A stretch of DNA of 64,000 nt from NCBI GenBank assembly GCA_015832175.1, contig WJXW01000002.1:1302001-1366000 (forward strand). The letters run 5' to 3'. Below are positions 44,524-56,740 of the stretch, in pieces. The position numbers were made by a program, and so were the translations under genes. Every line of letters begins with the position of its first letter. Position 1 is the first letter of the stretch. The notes beneath the pieces were generated by a model. The model was not told where the DNA came from, did not search any database, and was given only the letters and a program-made list of their open reading frames with translations. This stretch comes from Paraphaeosphaeria minitans (Eukaryota; Ascomycota; Dothideomycetes; Pleosporales; Didymosphaeriaceae).

Positions 44524-46911
44524 GATGTTCAGAGATCAGAGAGAAGGCGGTGCGAGACGAAAGAGGGGTAGTGAAGGAGTGCACCTAGAACAGAATCGTG
44601 GTAAGTACCGAAGAGCGGGAGAAGTGGAGAAGGCTTACTCGTAGACGTGACTTGTGCAAGCGAGCTCACAAGTTTATACTCTGTCGGTCTCGGTATCCAC
44701 ACTAAGGTCTCAACACTGGGTTTTGCATTAGTGGTCGTCGGCTGAGTACTGTATACAACCCAACCCACGTCGAATGAACAAGAGGAGCAGCACACCCAAC
44801 TATCACGCAAAGTTTCACAATCCTATGAGTTTGACAAGGCTTCGCAGTAATCTGTCCTTCGCAAGCCGACCCACCGAATAGGCGCCTTGGTTCAAAGTGG
44901 AGGCTTGACTTAACGAGTGTTATCGTCAGTACGAGCATGCCCAGCAGTTAGCAGGAACAAGGCGAATGGGAAAACGGAGCCATTTTTGGATCCGAACAGC
45001 TTTCTGCAAAGTGAGCGCGGCCGGGCAACCCTAGACGTGGCACTGAGCTGAATGATGTGCATGGGATATTGAGCCTAACTGTTCACGTCGGGTACCGGAG
45101 AAAGGCCAGGGGAGCTGCGCGATTGCAGATCGCTGAGCGCTTGAGGAAGCTTATTAGATGACTGTGGAGCATGGTCAAGTTAAACATTCACTGTCCCGGG
45201 ACTGCTCAAAACGCAAACCTCGTGGATGTCACGTCGACCCGGACTCCATTTGCTACGCCGCATCTCGTCTAAGAAGACAAAGGATCCAGAGGACTAGAAC
45301 CACTAGACTACCCCGCATGAGTTCCTGCTGAGGACGGGCTCTCACGGGTGGTGGTCGCTAGCAGGCTTCCCCGCTGCATCCTAGTGTGAAGGCAAAGAGG
45401 TGCACACAAGCTCGGGGCTAAGCTTCCACAAGTGATTGGCGCATCTATATCCTTGTCGCTTTCGACGCGCAACGTTATAAGTCTGGAAACAACCGCCGCG
45501 GTGCTGTTTTTGGTGTCGTACCCGTCCACTCTGAAGTCTTATCTCTTTGAAATGGCGCGAAATCCCGTTTCGTCTGTGCTGGTGATCGGGCCGTTGCCGT
45601 TGTGGATCGGATGGAAATATACCCGAACCGGATCCCACACTCCCCAAACTTCAAGCAAACGTCGTCTAAAACATGGAGATCAGTAAAGCCGAGGGGAAGT
45701 ATCAATTGTTGTCGACTGTCGCGGACGAACCATCGTAGATTGCAAACGTGGCCTTGGCCCAACCGAGACATGACCACCCGGACGCTCACCGCGTACAGGA
45801 AGGTGATTGATGTTCCATGAATACCATATCAAACGCGTGCACACCTATGCCGAAGCACTCTCCCGATTGGGCTTCGGGTATGATAAGGCAAGGTGCGTGC
45901 CCGTATGCAGAGATGTTGCGTGCGTGCATGCATGGCTGGCTCAGACCGTGTCTATCGTCGGTGTCTCCTTGGGCCTCAATAGAAAGTCGAAGGTAGGATC
46001 TACGCAACGACTATTCTGATTGAGCCACAGTGCGCGAACCGAAATTAAGAGGCGTAGGCAAGCGTAGCGTCAGGGATGGTCATATTTCGAGTCGACGGGG
46101 ACTCTGGCGTGATGGTCCCGATGGAAGTGGTGGTATCAGCTCGAAGTTGGGCCCCTCCCTCCGGGTGTCGCGATTACTGAAGCGAAGCCGATGGTACCTA
46201 GCTTGTTATCATCAGATCAGAGACCATGTGGAGAAATCAAATCGCACCAGCGTGCCGTTCCGAGATGCGTCAACACGTGGGTTCCCTCGGCCTCGCTACA
46301 ACGCTCCGGCGGACAGAGCAGGCGAATATGTAGGACTGCGTCTGGTGACTGCTCAGATTAGTTATTCACCTGGTTGCAAGGAATAGTCGCAGTCGTTTCT
46401 AGAACCACGCAGTTCAACATGGAACCTTCAGTCGACTCTGCGGCATCAGTGACGGATCCATGGACTTGTAAGTATCACGTGATGTGCATGAGAGAGATGT
46501 TGATTGCAAGGGAAAAGCGCATCTCGTTGCATGTCTCCACTGTGCGGTGTTTGCGTAGGACGGCGAGTCTGCTGCATATACCAGATACGGTAGGTAGGTA
46601 GGATAGATGGCTGGGGGGGGGGTCCGCTACACCGTTCACCGACGCGCTCCAGATATGTAATCACACGAGATGCAGAACAAGTGTGAACAAGACAGTCCGC
46701 ACGGTGTGTACGAGCAGGCGGAGAGCGGCCAACAGAAGAAAGGTGGAAGTGAGTCTGGGGGTGGTGAGGTCAGCGGCCGGTGCAGCCTTTGTCGGAGAGA
46801 CTGCCGCCAAGAAAGCGGAGCACAAATTATTGAGAAGTAACAACGCGCATACCGCACCACACGGCCACGCTGTATCGCAAACTGCTGCCCAGTGTCGCTT
46901 GTTCCGCCGAA
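44524..46911. other. Intergenic region of 2.4 kb between divergent genes
   Basis: Contains no supported gene. A G10 run occurs at 46613-46622 next to short TAGG repeats. The minus strand near 45285-45340 has an A-box-like string (TAGTCTAGTGGTT) but no matching B box or cloverleaf. The ends should hold the SulP and 46.9-kb gene promoters. Confidence 0.5.
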
Positions 46912-49287
46912 ATGGCCAAGAAAAAGAAGAGCGCGCAGGTCGACTCTCCTTCGGACAACAGCGGCACCAGCACGCCCCAAACGTCCAACGGCAGCTCAAA
47001 GAAGGCGCTGCCGCCGCCGCCCGAACCGTCGACTTCGGCACTGATCATATGTCGTAATAAGTAGGTCTCATGGAGGCACGTCGCTGGACTTCTTCAGGCT
47101 GTATGCGCACAGAGTGGGCTCTGACTGTCGTTTTCCAGGCATTGGCGCTACATCTCTTCCTTTCACGGCCCGTGGCTGCAGCTCCCCCCAGAGGTGCTCG
47201 AGTCGCTGGCGCACAGCAACTACCTCTCTCCCCGTCCCCACCCGATCGACCCCGCCGTCTTCTACGACCTCGTCAAGATACGCAAGGCCGTCGACGAAGC
47301 CACGAATCTCGCCGTGCGCGCCACCAGCGGTCTCACCTCGGCGGCGCTCAGCAATTCACTGAATGCGGGCAATGGCATGCTGGGGAATGCTGCAGCGCTG
47401 GGCATAGGGTATGGCGGGCATGGGGGGAACGCTAAGCTGAGCAGGGAGCGGAAGCATCGAATGCGCGAGTTGGCGACAGCAAAGTTAAGCCAGGCATACC
47501 ATTTAGACGAGATTGCGGCCAGTGTCGCGACGATGCAGTCGGCCTCGACGCTCGAGGATGTCGCGCAATTCGTGTTGCAGAGGAATCCCAACGATGTCGA
47601 TGCCAGATACGTGCACTTTTTCCACGAGAAGATCCCGTCGCGCATGATGGCCCAATGTACGCCGCTCGACACCCTGAATGAGATAATCGCAGAACGCCCA
47701 AGTGACGGATCCCCGCTGCGGACACGGGCATTGACACGCATCTTTAAAGAAGACTTCGTGAACTCGGCTAGAGACCTTTCAGAAGCATTGGCTGTGGCGC
47801 GATATATGAACGCTCAGCATCGCGCAGGCAAGGACCAGTTAGTGCTGGCCAAATCCATGCAAGACCAACATGGACGGGACTGGAGACAGGAGATCAAGAT
47901 CCCCGACCAAGATCAACCCAGCTCACTAGAAACACAGCTGCTTTTTCACCGTGCTGGTGTATACTTCACAATCGCTTGTCAGCATGTGCACGGCGCTCTG
48001 GAGGGACTGAGAGAGGCCGAGGAGGCCAAAGCAGCAAGAGATGCCCAGGTCGCCGCACGCCAAACGCCAGACGAGGAGTCCTCCGAGGAAGCGCACGAGA
48101 ATCGCCGACGCGCAGAAGCACGCAAACAAGTGCGGACGAACGCTAAGCGTGCCCTGCGTGACTACACAGCATTCCTGTCACATTTTGATTACACGCCTGG
48201 CATCTCAGCAGATGTCGCCGAGGAATTTCTGAGGCGGCTTGAAGGGTCAGCGAACGGCTCCAAGGGAACGCTTAACAAGCCGTTGAATCGTCTGCTCGAC
48301 TCATCTTCCCCCGCCGCGTCGCCCACCTCCGAGGCTCTGGTGCCTCATCGTGGTGCCCGGGGCCACGACCGGGCTGCTTGGCCTAAACTACCAGCCCCTG
48401 AGATCTTCAACATCTCACAGCTCTTCGATGCGGCGCCACCCGCATCGCTCCCTCCTTTTCCGAACGCAGGGCCCAGGGATGCTTTCGATTCCACAGCATC
48501 GGCTGCAGCCACTGCCTTTGCTGATTCGCATGAGAGCATCACCTATCATCCACTCCTCACCGATGCCCTGCACTCACTTCTCCTTTGCCATGCGCTTGTT
48601 CAGACGCCACCAAAGGAACTCCACCGACACGCACATAATGCGGCTCGTCTCGCTCGCGTCTGTGATGGCTATCCAATCTTCCTGGCAGCGCGCTCGCCTG
48701 CCCGCGCAGACTGGATCGAAGTGCTGCGTCGTGCAGGCAATTGGGTTGGCCTGTCTACTTCCTGGGAGAAGCTTTGTCGCCCTGCTCCGCTTCCTGGCCA
48801 TGGCAAGAACGGCTCATCCGATCCAAGCAAGAGCGAGCGCCAAGAAACCGAAACACAGAAACGTGAACGCCAGAAACATGAAGCCATTCTCGAAGCTTTA
48901 GCTGACGAGCGTGTCGTCGACGAGGAATCATTTCAACGCGCCGTCCGCGCCCGTGAACGTCGCTTTCGAGAAGACGAGGAGGCGGAACAGCGTGCCAAGA
49001 ACGGCACTGGCAGTCCCACTGATTCTTCAGCAAACGGCAGTCCTGCTAGTCCCGCCCCCGCGCCTAAGCGATGGGCACAAGACGATGGGCGAGAGTACCC
49101 CATCTCCACGGAGCGTGCAGAGGCAATTTCCCGCTGGGTGCGTGACGCTCCTCCGATCACAGATGGTACGGGGAAGAAGCGCAGACCGAGGCCTAAGGGC
49201 AAGAAGCCCAACATGCCCAAGCAGGAGAGCACAGGCTTGAAAGGTAGCGTTGAGACCATGAGCGTACAAGACGAAGAGGTGGAATAG
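46912..49287 (+). CDS. Conserved filamentous-fungal protein of unknown function
   Basis: Exons are 46912-47060 and 47139-49287 (765 residues). The 78-nt intron joins SALIICRNK to HWRYISSFHGPWLQLPPEVLESL. That block, with the following IDPAVFYDLVKIRKAVDEAT and LSRERKHRMRELATAKLSQAYHLDEIAASVATMQSA, looks strongly conserved and I associate it with a Pezizomycotina-wide family without a known role. The central part is helical and solenoid-like (LLFHRAGVYFTIACQHVHGAL, ANAKRALRDYTAFL), which might be TPR-related. There is a charged coiled-coil stretch (about 580-660) and a Lys/Arg-rich tail (GKKRRPRPKGKKPN), a possible nuclear signal. The N-terminus is Lys/Ser/Pro-rich. No enzyme motif is visible. 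Confidence 0.85.
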
Positions 49288-49888
49288 CATTGGAGTGAGT
49301 CTTGTGTTTGGTTTCTGGATACTGTTGGCCTTGGCCAATTTGCCTGCGTTGGCACCTCTACCCTACATCCGTTTAATCAAAAGTGCGGTTCTACCAGTGC
49401 AGAACATGTGTACGATATTGATGGCTGATATTGCGTGGAAGCTGTGTACGTGTACTTCTGCTTTTTTGGCACGTTGAGGTGAATGTCCGGCTTCAATGCC
49501 GCGAGACTTCCATGGTCGAGGTTAGGTGTCTTTGCTACACCGCTACAAACGCAGCCCTGGCATTGCGAAATTACAGCAACGTCGACCCTCCGCCAGCACG
49601 GATACGGCTGTGAAAGCACAAGTCTGCGTCACTTTCGCGTTGCCAAATCTATAGTTTCACTTCACGCCGGCTCGAGACACACAGCCGCGTCGTTCACCCA
49701 CAATCAAGTAACAGCGAGCATGGCCTTAACGTCGGTCACCTCGAATTCGCAACCGCCTTCGTCAAGTATAAAACCCACGCCACCCACTCTGCCAAACGAT
49801 TACCCTGCTTCGCGTTCGTCGGTTGAAGAGGGCATACTGACAGGGTTGTGAATAGGCCGAACATTGAAGAAGAGACACCACAAGCACA
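49288..49888. promoter_or_regulatory. Intergenic region between two plus-strand genes
   Basis: Holds the 3' end of the preceding gene and the promoter of the next. No other feature seen. Confidence 0.45.
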
Positions 49889-52264
49889 ATGGACGACAAC
49901 TCACACGAAGACTTCTCCGATCTCGTGGACTGGCTCGCCGGTGACACTGTGCAGTTTGTCGGGGCCGGTAACAACACCAGTGCAAGACACGCGCGGCCCA
50001 GCCTGCGTACGCTCGCACCCCAACAGTATGTGTCCCCATACTCCTTCCACCAGCCGCACTCCGACACGAGTGCACCCAATACCATCGTGGGAAGCTCGCC
50101 GTATGCGATCCAGCCGGACAGCACTCAAGGTCGCCCGCAGGATGAAGTGCGCGAAGATGAAGGAAGGTATGCATATCCTTGGGGGATCTTATCATGGTGT
50201 AGACTGGGTGCTAACAGTCAGCCTCAGTGATCATACAAGACACCGGTCGTTCCTCCCTCGAGAGGAACAACACATCGCAAGACCACCCAGCATGGTTCAG
50301 ATGCCCCCAGCCCCAGTTGCCCATGGTGCAGGACGCGGTGCTCCGCAGTTCGAATACATCAGCAACATACCCCAGCCTGGTATAACTACCCATGGCGGTA
50401 TTCCTGGCGGTGCTGGACACTATTCCAGGGCTGCGCCGCACTCGACGTTCGAACATACTGGAAATGCGGCGCAACATCTCACTACTCCCGATAGATCTGA
50501 GTATGCTACCCACGGCTTACCCAACTTCCTCGAAGATACTGCTGGATTTTTACAGGACTGGGCAGGTACTCAAGACGCGCAAGCCAGGGCAGGTCGTATG
50601 CCGCCACCCTTTGTTCCCGCTTCACTGTTGAGAACGATTGAGGCAACTGATGCTCTGGTCTCACTTCAGCAGGCCAGCCAACAGCCACCCAGGCGAGGAA
50701 GACATACTTCTTTGAGCTCATCTGCAGCAGGAAGACCGTCATCTTCTTGCAGTACATCAGGCGAGGACCATGATTACAGTGCAGCATACCTCTCCGCTGG
50801 GCAGCAATATGCTCCACCCATGACGCCTCCTTATGAGACCAGTTCGAGCCCGAGGCGCCCCTCCATCAGCACCCACGTCCGTAATCGGCATACTCCTCTA
50901 CACCCTGCTGAAGACGCCCGAAGTGGTAGGACCGGCTTCACCCTGCAGCCCTCCTGCACATTCAACCCATACACGGTCCCTAACCAAGGAGTGCCGCCTT
51001 TCAACAACAATCCTTGTATGGCCCGAAGTGGTAGTACCGGCTACACTCTGCAGCCCTCTGCCCCTTACCCAGGAGTGTCACCTTTCAACAACAATTCTTA
51101 TATGGCAAGTCGCTTACCTAGCATTCAGGAAGAAAGCGCTTTTGTTCCACCTTCCCGTGGCAACACGCGCCGTCAAGCCACTTTTGCGCCCTTTGTTCCC
51201 GACGGACCCAGTCCCTATTCAGCACACCAAGGCTACTCTGGTGCAAATCCCTACGGCTATTCCCAAGATTACCAACGTGTCAGTCATTCGCTCCCAGAAC
51301 CCACCATCGGCGACTTATTCTTACAGATCCACGACGAGCGAGGTCATGTAGGCTCTACCTCGCAGAGCCAACCCTATGGATACGTACAGCCGCCGATTGA
51401 GCCTGATCCGAGCGCGCTACGCCCCGAGCAGCGCATCGTCACAGATTACATGGAGTACCACGCCCCCGCAACGCTCTACGAGATCGTCCCCGAGGCCACG
51501 GGTTGCCAGCACGCGTGAGTCGATCCCCTCCCTACTGACCTACTACTATCCTTCCTCTTCAGCAACTGACACCCCACAGACAAGCCTGGCTCCTGAACGT
51601 AACGTCGGATCCTCAGCCCTCCCCAACGCTCATCCCGGAAGATGTTACGAAACCGAACATCACAGCCCGCTTCCACCACGCCACCGAAGGCTTCATTGCC
51701 GCTGGCAACCCGCGCTCCCTTCTGGTCTTGCACAATGCCACAAATCCGTTCCTCGGTACCGCCCCCGCCGCCTCCCGCACCACAACGATAGGCACGTACG
51801 GATACCACTGGTTCGCCGACGACTGGATTCATTTCGCCACCTTCGCGCCCGACCTCTCGACCTGGCTCGCCGACGTCGAGCGCAAGGGCTACATCCGCAA
51901 GGCCCGTGAGTGGGCACCGGACATGTCAGCGCGAGAGAAGCGGTTCCACAAGGCGTACTGGACTGCGGCGAACCGACGGGCGTTGGGCGGCCTCTTGCGT
52001 CGCGCCCCGCTCGATAATACGGTTGATCCAGATGCTGTGGATCAGGAGGAGTGGTCGAAGATGACGGTCGCGGATCTTGATGGGGAGTGTGGGTATGTGG
52101 GCGAGGAGGATAGGAAGGATGCGTGGACGGTGATTATGGGTGAGGCTGAGGGTATTGGCGCGATGAATCAGAACCACATCGTGTGTGGAGATCCGGAAGG
52201 GCCGCTATATGAGCAGTTGCTGCGGTTTGAGCGGTTGAGGGAGTCGATGGAGTTGAGGGAGTGA
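49889..52264 (+). CDS. Low-complexity protein with a folded C-terminal domain, function unknown
   Basis: Exons are 49889-50166, 50228-51514 and 51580-52264 (749 residues), with introns of 61 and 65 nt. The N-terminus is acidic (MDDNSHEDFSDLVDWLAGD). Residues about 90-520 are rich in Pro, Ser, Gln, Tyr and Asn and look disordered; they include a tandem repeat (50916-51110) with SG[RS]TG[FY]TLQPS and PFNNN. The C-terminal 200 residues have ordered composition: LVLHNATNPFLG, YGYHWFADDWIHFATFAPDLSTWLADVERKGYIRKAREWAPDM and a Glu/Met-rich end. The bipartite layout could suit a transcriptional or RNA-related regulator, but I do not recognise the C-terminal domain. The second splice completes an Ala codon and continues a clear coding frame. 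Confidence 0.75.
50916..51110 (+). repeat. In-frame tandem repeat inside the 49.9-kb gene
   Basis: Two imperfect copies start at 50916 and 51021 with GCCCGAAGTGGTAG. They encode the SGRTGFTLQPS...GVPPFNNN and SGSTGYTLQPS...GVSPFNNN elements. Confidence 0.8.
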
Positions 52265-52730
52265 GGTGGGGATACGCCTGCCTCTGTTTTGGGTGTACTT
52301 CGGATGACTGGAGGGGGATATTGAGCGCTTGCATGGTGGAGCATGAAGTACATGGGAAAACTACTTGAGGGGTTCTACTGCATGACATGTAGTGCAGTGC
52401 GCACGACAGACAGGCCAAAAAGCTTATGGTATAAGCAGCTGATGAGAGCATTTTCAATGAAATAAATGCAAACTTTCATAACACACTCGCTCTTCGCTCA
52501 ATCATACAGAACCCTACCTTAACCCCATGCCCCTTTGGAACACCGCCCTACGTCGCGAAATGCAAACCGCGAACACACAGAACGCCGAGCTAGAAATGCC
52601 TTCCACCAAACCGTCTCTCAAACCCCACGTACATGCTGTAAATCATGATATTGAACCACTCTTCCAACTTTTCCATACGGCCTCCTTCTATCCCATGTCC
52701 CTTCCTACGCCAGGTCCGCGTCCGCCTGCA
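52265..52730. other. 3' flanks of two convergent genes
   Basis: Between the stops of the 49.9-kb gene and emp24. No gene, RNA or repeat seen. Confidence 0.5.
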
Positions 52731-53540
52731 CTACACCAGCCGCTTGACCTCGAAGAAGCGCTTGATCCACCACACCTGGAAAATACCCTCGCCGGCCAGG
52801 AGCGTCATTTGGAAAATGGACCACCACTTTACGCGGGAGTTTGTTGACTCGGCGGTGTTACGGTGCGTGCGTTCGCGGACGACGATGTAGGACTGCTCAT
52901 CTTTGACTTGGGAGACGAGCTCGGTCAAGGATTTGACTTGTGAGCGTTAGCAGGGGGCTTTACGCAAGTCATGCATGGCGTGATAAGGGAAGGGTAGTGA
53001 TTCTGGGGATACGCACCTTCGTTCTCGAGCGGGTCCTGTGGCGCCTCGTGCTCGGGCACATATACGATGCCGTGGACGTTGAAGGAGACCTCCTTTGTAT
53101 TCGCGCCCCAGTGCTCGTTGTTGAAGCAGTAGGTGTATTTGCCGTCTTCCGTGGCGGTGAAGGAGTGGTCTCCCGAGGAGACGCCGCGCTCGTGGACCTG
53201 GTAGGCGCGGGAAGGGGTTTCAATCTATCTTCAGCGTCAGTGGTGTCTTTCTACATCCATCCACATGGTTTCGGAGGAGTGCATGCGCATGCGGACCGGA
53301 GCATGGTCCACCCTTGTGAAGGACTTGGTAGATGCAGGAAGGCGAGCATACCCAGAAATCTATATCCAGGTTCCCGCTGCCCCCAAACTCACGGTCGCCG
53401 ACCTGGAATGTGACCGTCATCTTGTCGTCCTTGTGCAGCTGCTCGTGGAAGCACTCGCGCATGTACGCCTTCATTTGGATGTTGTGCGCCGAGGCGAGCG
53501 CGAGGAGCGAGGTCGCTGCGGCGAGGACGTTGAGCAGCAT
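52731..53540 (-). CDS. emp24: p24 family cargo receptor Emp24
   Basis: Exons are complement(52731-52936, 53017-53224, 53352-53540), 200 residues. Emp24 is a type I membrane protein of COPII/COPI vesicles that sorts GPI-anchored and other cargo between ER and Golgi. A signal peptide (MLLNVLAAATSLLALASA) precedes HNIQMKAYMRECF. The GOLD domain has the two expected cysteines (ECFHEQL and YTYCFNNEHWG) and FNVHGIVYVPE. The coiled-coil/juxtamembrane signature KDEQSYIVVRERTHRNTAESTN is almost identical to yeast Emp24. One membrane helix follows, and the cytosolic tail RRFFEV-type end is KRFFEVKRLV, with the FF sorting motif. Introns are 127 and 80 nt. Length matches the family (about 200). Confidence 0.96.
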
Positions 53541-54453
53541 TGTGGGCGCTGGATCTTGAGAGGATTCGGGTGGGGGAATGGTATGCGCGTCGGTTGTTTC
53601 GATGTTGGCCTGGTATTTGGGCGGCGCATTGGAGATGCCACGGTTCCAGGGTTCGGCCGGGACAATGTCGGGCCGGCACTCGTGTGGGGGTGGACGGGTG
53701 GGTGGGGGCGTGATGCGTTGAGACCTTGCTTCAATCTCGACTTTAGAAGCTGCATCAACTGACGGCTTGCTTTGCTATCCAATTGACCTCTTCCGATCAT
53801 GTATCCTCTACACTACATTACAAGATGACTGCAACAGGGATCCTGGAACCGATGACTTCCGCAACGGCCTGCTCTCCGCAACACAGATAATTATGCTACA
53901 GACCATGGTGACGCCGGCTCATCGCGGCAGTTAATTGAAACGGACGATACATCTTAGGTATTTGGATGATAGACGGTGAGTTGAAACAGTATCATCAACC
54001 CTGGAATTGATGGCTCGACGACCTGTTTGGCCTTCCTCGTACACGGCAAGAGCGTACTTCGCAATGTAGGAGCTGCCATGCAGCTTCCCTATACCTAGTT
54101 GATTGAAACACTCGCCAGAGTTTAGGTACCTTCATCCCGTGTATTTCTTTGTACAAACAAGTAGCGAGTCTCATACGTTTCGTCAACTTCTACTCACGTC
54201 ATTCACCTCGTCCTTTCTCTCACACAATGGCTACTGTTGTCCCCGCAACATTGGCCGGCTGCTTTGCCAAGACAGCGAAACCCGTCTTCCACTCTCAATC
54301 TCACATGCACAGCCGTCGTCACGCCTAGTCTTCTGTCAATCCAGTCAGACCGTACGATTTCATTCTACACATCTCACGCGGTCACCACAATCAAAACTGC
54401 GCTCTCTTTCTCAGCAATCTCAACCCAGATCTTGTAATCCTGTATCTCACACC
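53541..54453. promoter_or_regulatory. Divergent promoter region between emp24 and the Myb-like gene
   Basis: About 0.9 kb between two start codons. A 183-codon frame at 54103-54654 runs through the leader of the Myb-like gene and is not supported as a gene. No other feature seen. Confidence 0.5.
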
Positions 54454-56032
54454 ATGGGCGACAACCAGCTTCTGCGTGTCAGGACGTCATACCTTCTTGG
54501 TCTCAGCAACAAGCCCTACAAAGACCCGCCAAAGCCCCCGCCGCTAAACAGCTATCGCGGAATGGTAAGCAAACGCCCTCGCGTTCAGCCCATATTTCCG
54601 CTAACGCATTACGTAGTTGAGAACGCCTGGTGCAGCCATCGAATGGGCAGCTAGCGATGGCCGGAGGGGCAGGCTGATGGGTAGAGGAAAATCGCAGCTG
54701 TTGAGCAAAACAGATGCGGCGGCGGCGGAACAGGGCCAGGCGAATGCGAGCACAAACGTGAACGTGAACGCGAGCGCGAGCCAAGGCGTGCCGAATAACC
54801 CTGTCCAATCTGGCAGCGGAGGCAACGAGACAAGCAATCAGTCCAGCGGCCAAGCAGCTGGCTCGGGCGAGGTCGAGTACAAGAAGGTCGTCCCCAGCAA
54901 GGACTTTTCGGAAGAAGAGGACAGGATACTCATGCGTATGAAGACCGAGGACCAACAATGGGGCGAGATAATGAAGCACATGAACGGCAAGTCTAAGAAG
55001 CAGTGCACTCAACGTTTCAATGAGATCCGACCGGACGACTTTTACGAAAAGAAGAAAGCAGCAAAGGGTAATAGCAAGGGCGGCCAACAAGGCAACCAGA
55101 AGGATCAGAAGCAAGACAACAAGGCGCAAGACAAAAAAGAGGAGAATACCGCAGAGGCCGCTGGCGATGATGGATGGGATCCCATGGCTGCCCTTGTTGG
55201 CGTGTTCGGGGACGACAGCAAATCCAACGCTTCTGAAAAAGGTACCAAAAAAGACGGAAAACCTGGCGATACAGCGTGGAGTAACACCGGTAACGATTGG
55301 ACTGCCGTGGCTGCTGGCGATAAAGACAACAATGCAGGCGGAGCCACAGGATGGACCGATGGTGCGAATGACAACAGCGGACACAACGGAGGAGCAGACT
55401 GGAATGATACCGGCAATGGTGGGGTTGATAGCGGAGGCGGCGCCGCGACAATAAACTGGGAGATTGAGTGCAATAAGAGCAAGTCAAGCAGCTCGCACGC
55501 GTCAAAGACAAATTCGAAGAATCCTTGGGGAGCGGACGGAGACGATGGAGCGGCCGATACTGGCCAAGCGCAGAACTTCGGCGCTGCTGATTGGGTCGCT
55601 GCTACATCATTCAAGGAGGGCAAGTCTTCCAAAGGCGATGACCCCAAGAAGAAAGCCAAGAGCTCAGATCCCACGAGTTGGAATAATGGATGGGATGCTC
55701 CACCTTTTTCCCCGCGCAAGGCGGTCTCACGAGCCTCTTCCAAGGATCGCCAAAAGCACTGTTCATCTCATCGTCGCTCCGGTTCCAAGGAGAGCAGGCA
55801 TTCGCCACACCATCACCATAGCATCAGTCATCCCACAGAGTACAAGGTCGCGCCGGACAACACTTTCTCGCAAGACGAGCTGAAGCTCATCGCCAGGATC
55901 TTGCAGCAGGACTGCTCGATGGTGTGGGAGAGGGTCTCGTGGAGGTTCAAGGACAAGACTGGTAGGAACTTGGATTCTGATGTCTTTGAGAAGAAGATCA
56001 CGGGAAGTTTGGAGAAGGAGAGGAGGCACTAA
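54454..56032 (+). CDS. Myb/SANT-like domain protein
   Basis: Exons are 54454-54564 and 54617-56032 (508 residues). The 52-nt intron (GTAAGC...CGTAG) joins LNSYRGM to LRTPGAAIEWAASDG. A Myb/SANT-like helix set is at about residues 130-180: SKDFSEEEDRILMRMK, QQWGEIMKHM, SKKQCTQRFNEIRP. A second, related segment ends the protein (FSQDELKLIARILQQDC, VWERVSWRFKDKTGR). Between them lie Lys/Gln-rich, Gly/Asn/Asp/Trp-rich (repeated DW, GWTDG, WNDTGN) and Ser/His-rich stretches (HSPHHHHSIS). A chromatin or DNA-binding role is plausible from the SANT fold, but SANT domains also bind proteins. I do not know a characterised ortholog. Confidence 0.8.
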
Positions 56033-56740
56033 GTAATTGGCAATTACTGGGAGCGAACCTGTGAGTGTTGCCACGGCGTGCAGAAAGCAGCGGCATCTTC
56101 TGATTGTTGGCAAGTTTTAGAATGTCACACTTGGACCATTATGTCCATCCAGATACCTGCACGGTCTTTCTCCTTCTTGATGAACTTGTTATTGTTGGCT
56201 TGCTGTGAAATCGTCCCGGGATTCCTTCTGAAGTCTAGATGCGGGTTAAAGCCCGAACAGGCTTAGCTCGTCCCTGCGGAACCTCCGGGCTGGACTTCTT
56301 TCACAGAGTTCACGTGTCGTCCTCTTCCACCATCAAAGACCTCCCGATATCTTGGCCGGGAATCTAACCGCAAATCGCTCCGTGGAATCGTACTAGCGAT
56401 CATCCCCACGAGCAGCGTCTGGGGTCTGCAGAATTCCACACACATCCCCAGCATTCCCACCAGGAACTCCAGCATCGATGACAGCCCCTACACCGTGCCA
56501 TCGAAATCTGGCTTCGTGTTGAGCCAAGATGTCATGCAAGAGAAGAACTAAGGGTCTCATGTTCGGACGTCTGCGGGGTAGGTAAACTAGGTAGTTACCA
56601 GTGAAGCCGAAGCCAATTCACGTTCTCTGCTCTCACGCCAGAACAACACAAATATCAATCTATACACAACATTCACAACCCAGACCGCGGCCAGTCTCCA
56701 GTGCTGCCTTTCTTTCTGCGCCTCCTGCCTTGCCTTGAAT
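56033..56740. other. Intergenic region before the transporter pseudogene
   Basis: No supported gene; a minus-strand frame overlapping 56587-56889 is antisense to the pseudogene start. Confidence 0.5.

Noticed and set aside
45230..45345. A tRNA-like string on the minus strand (TAGTCTAGTGGTT)
   Set aside because: It resembles an A box, but no acceptor stem, anticodon arm or proper B box (GGTTCGA) can be aligned with it.
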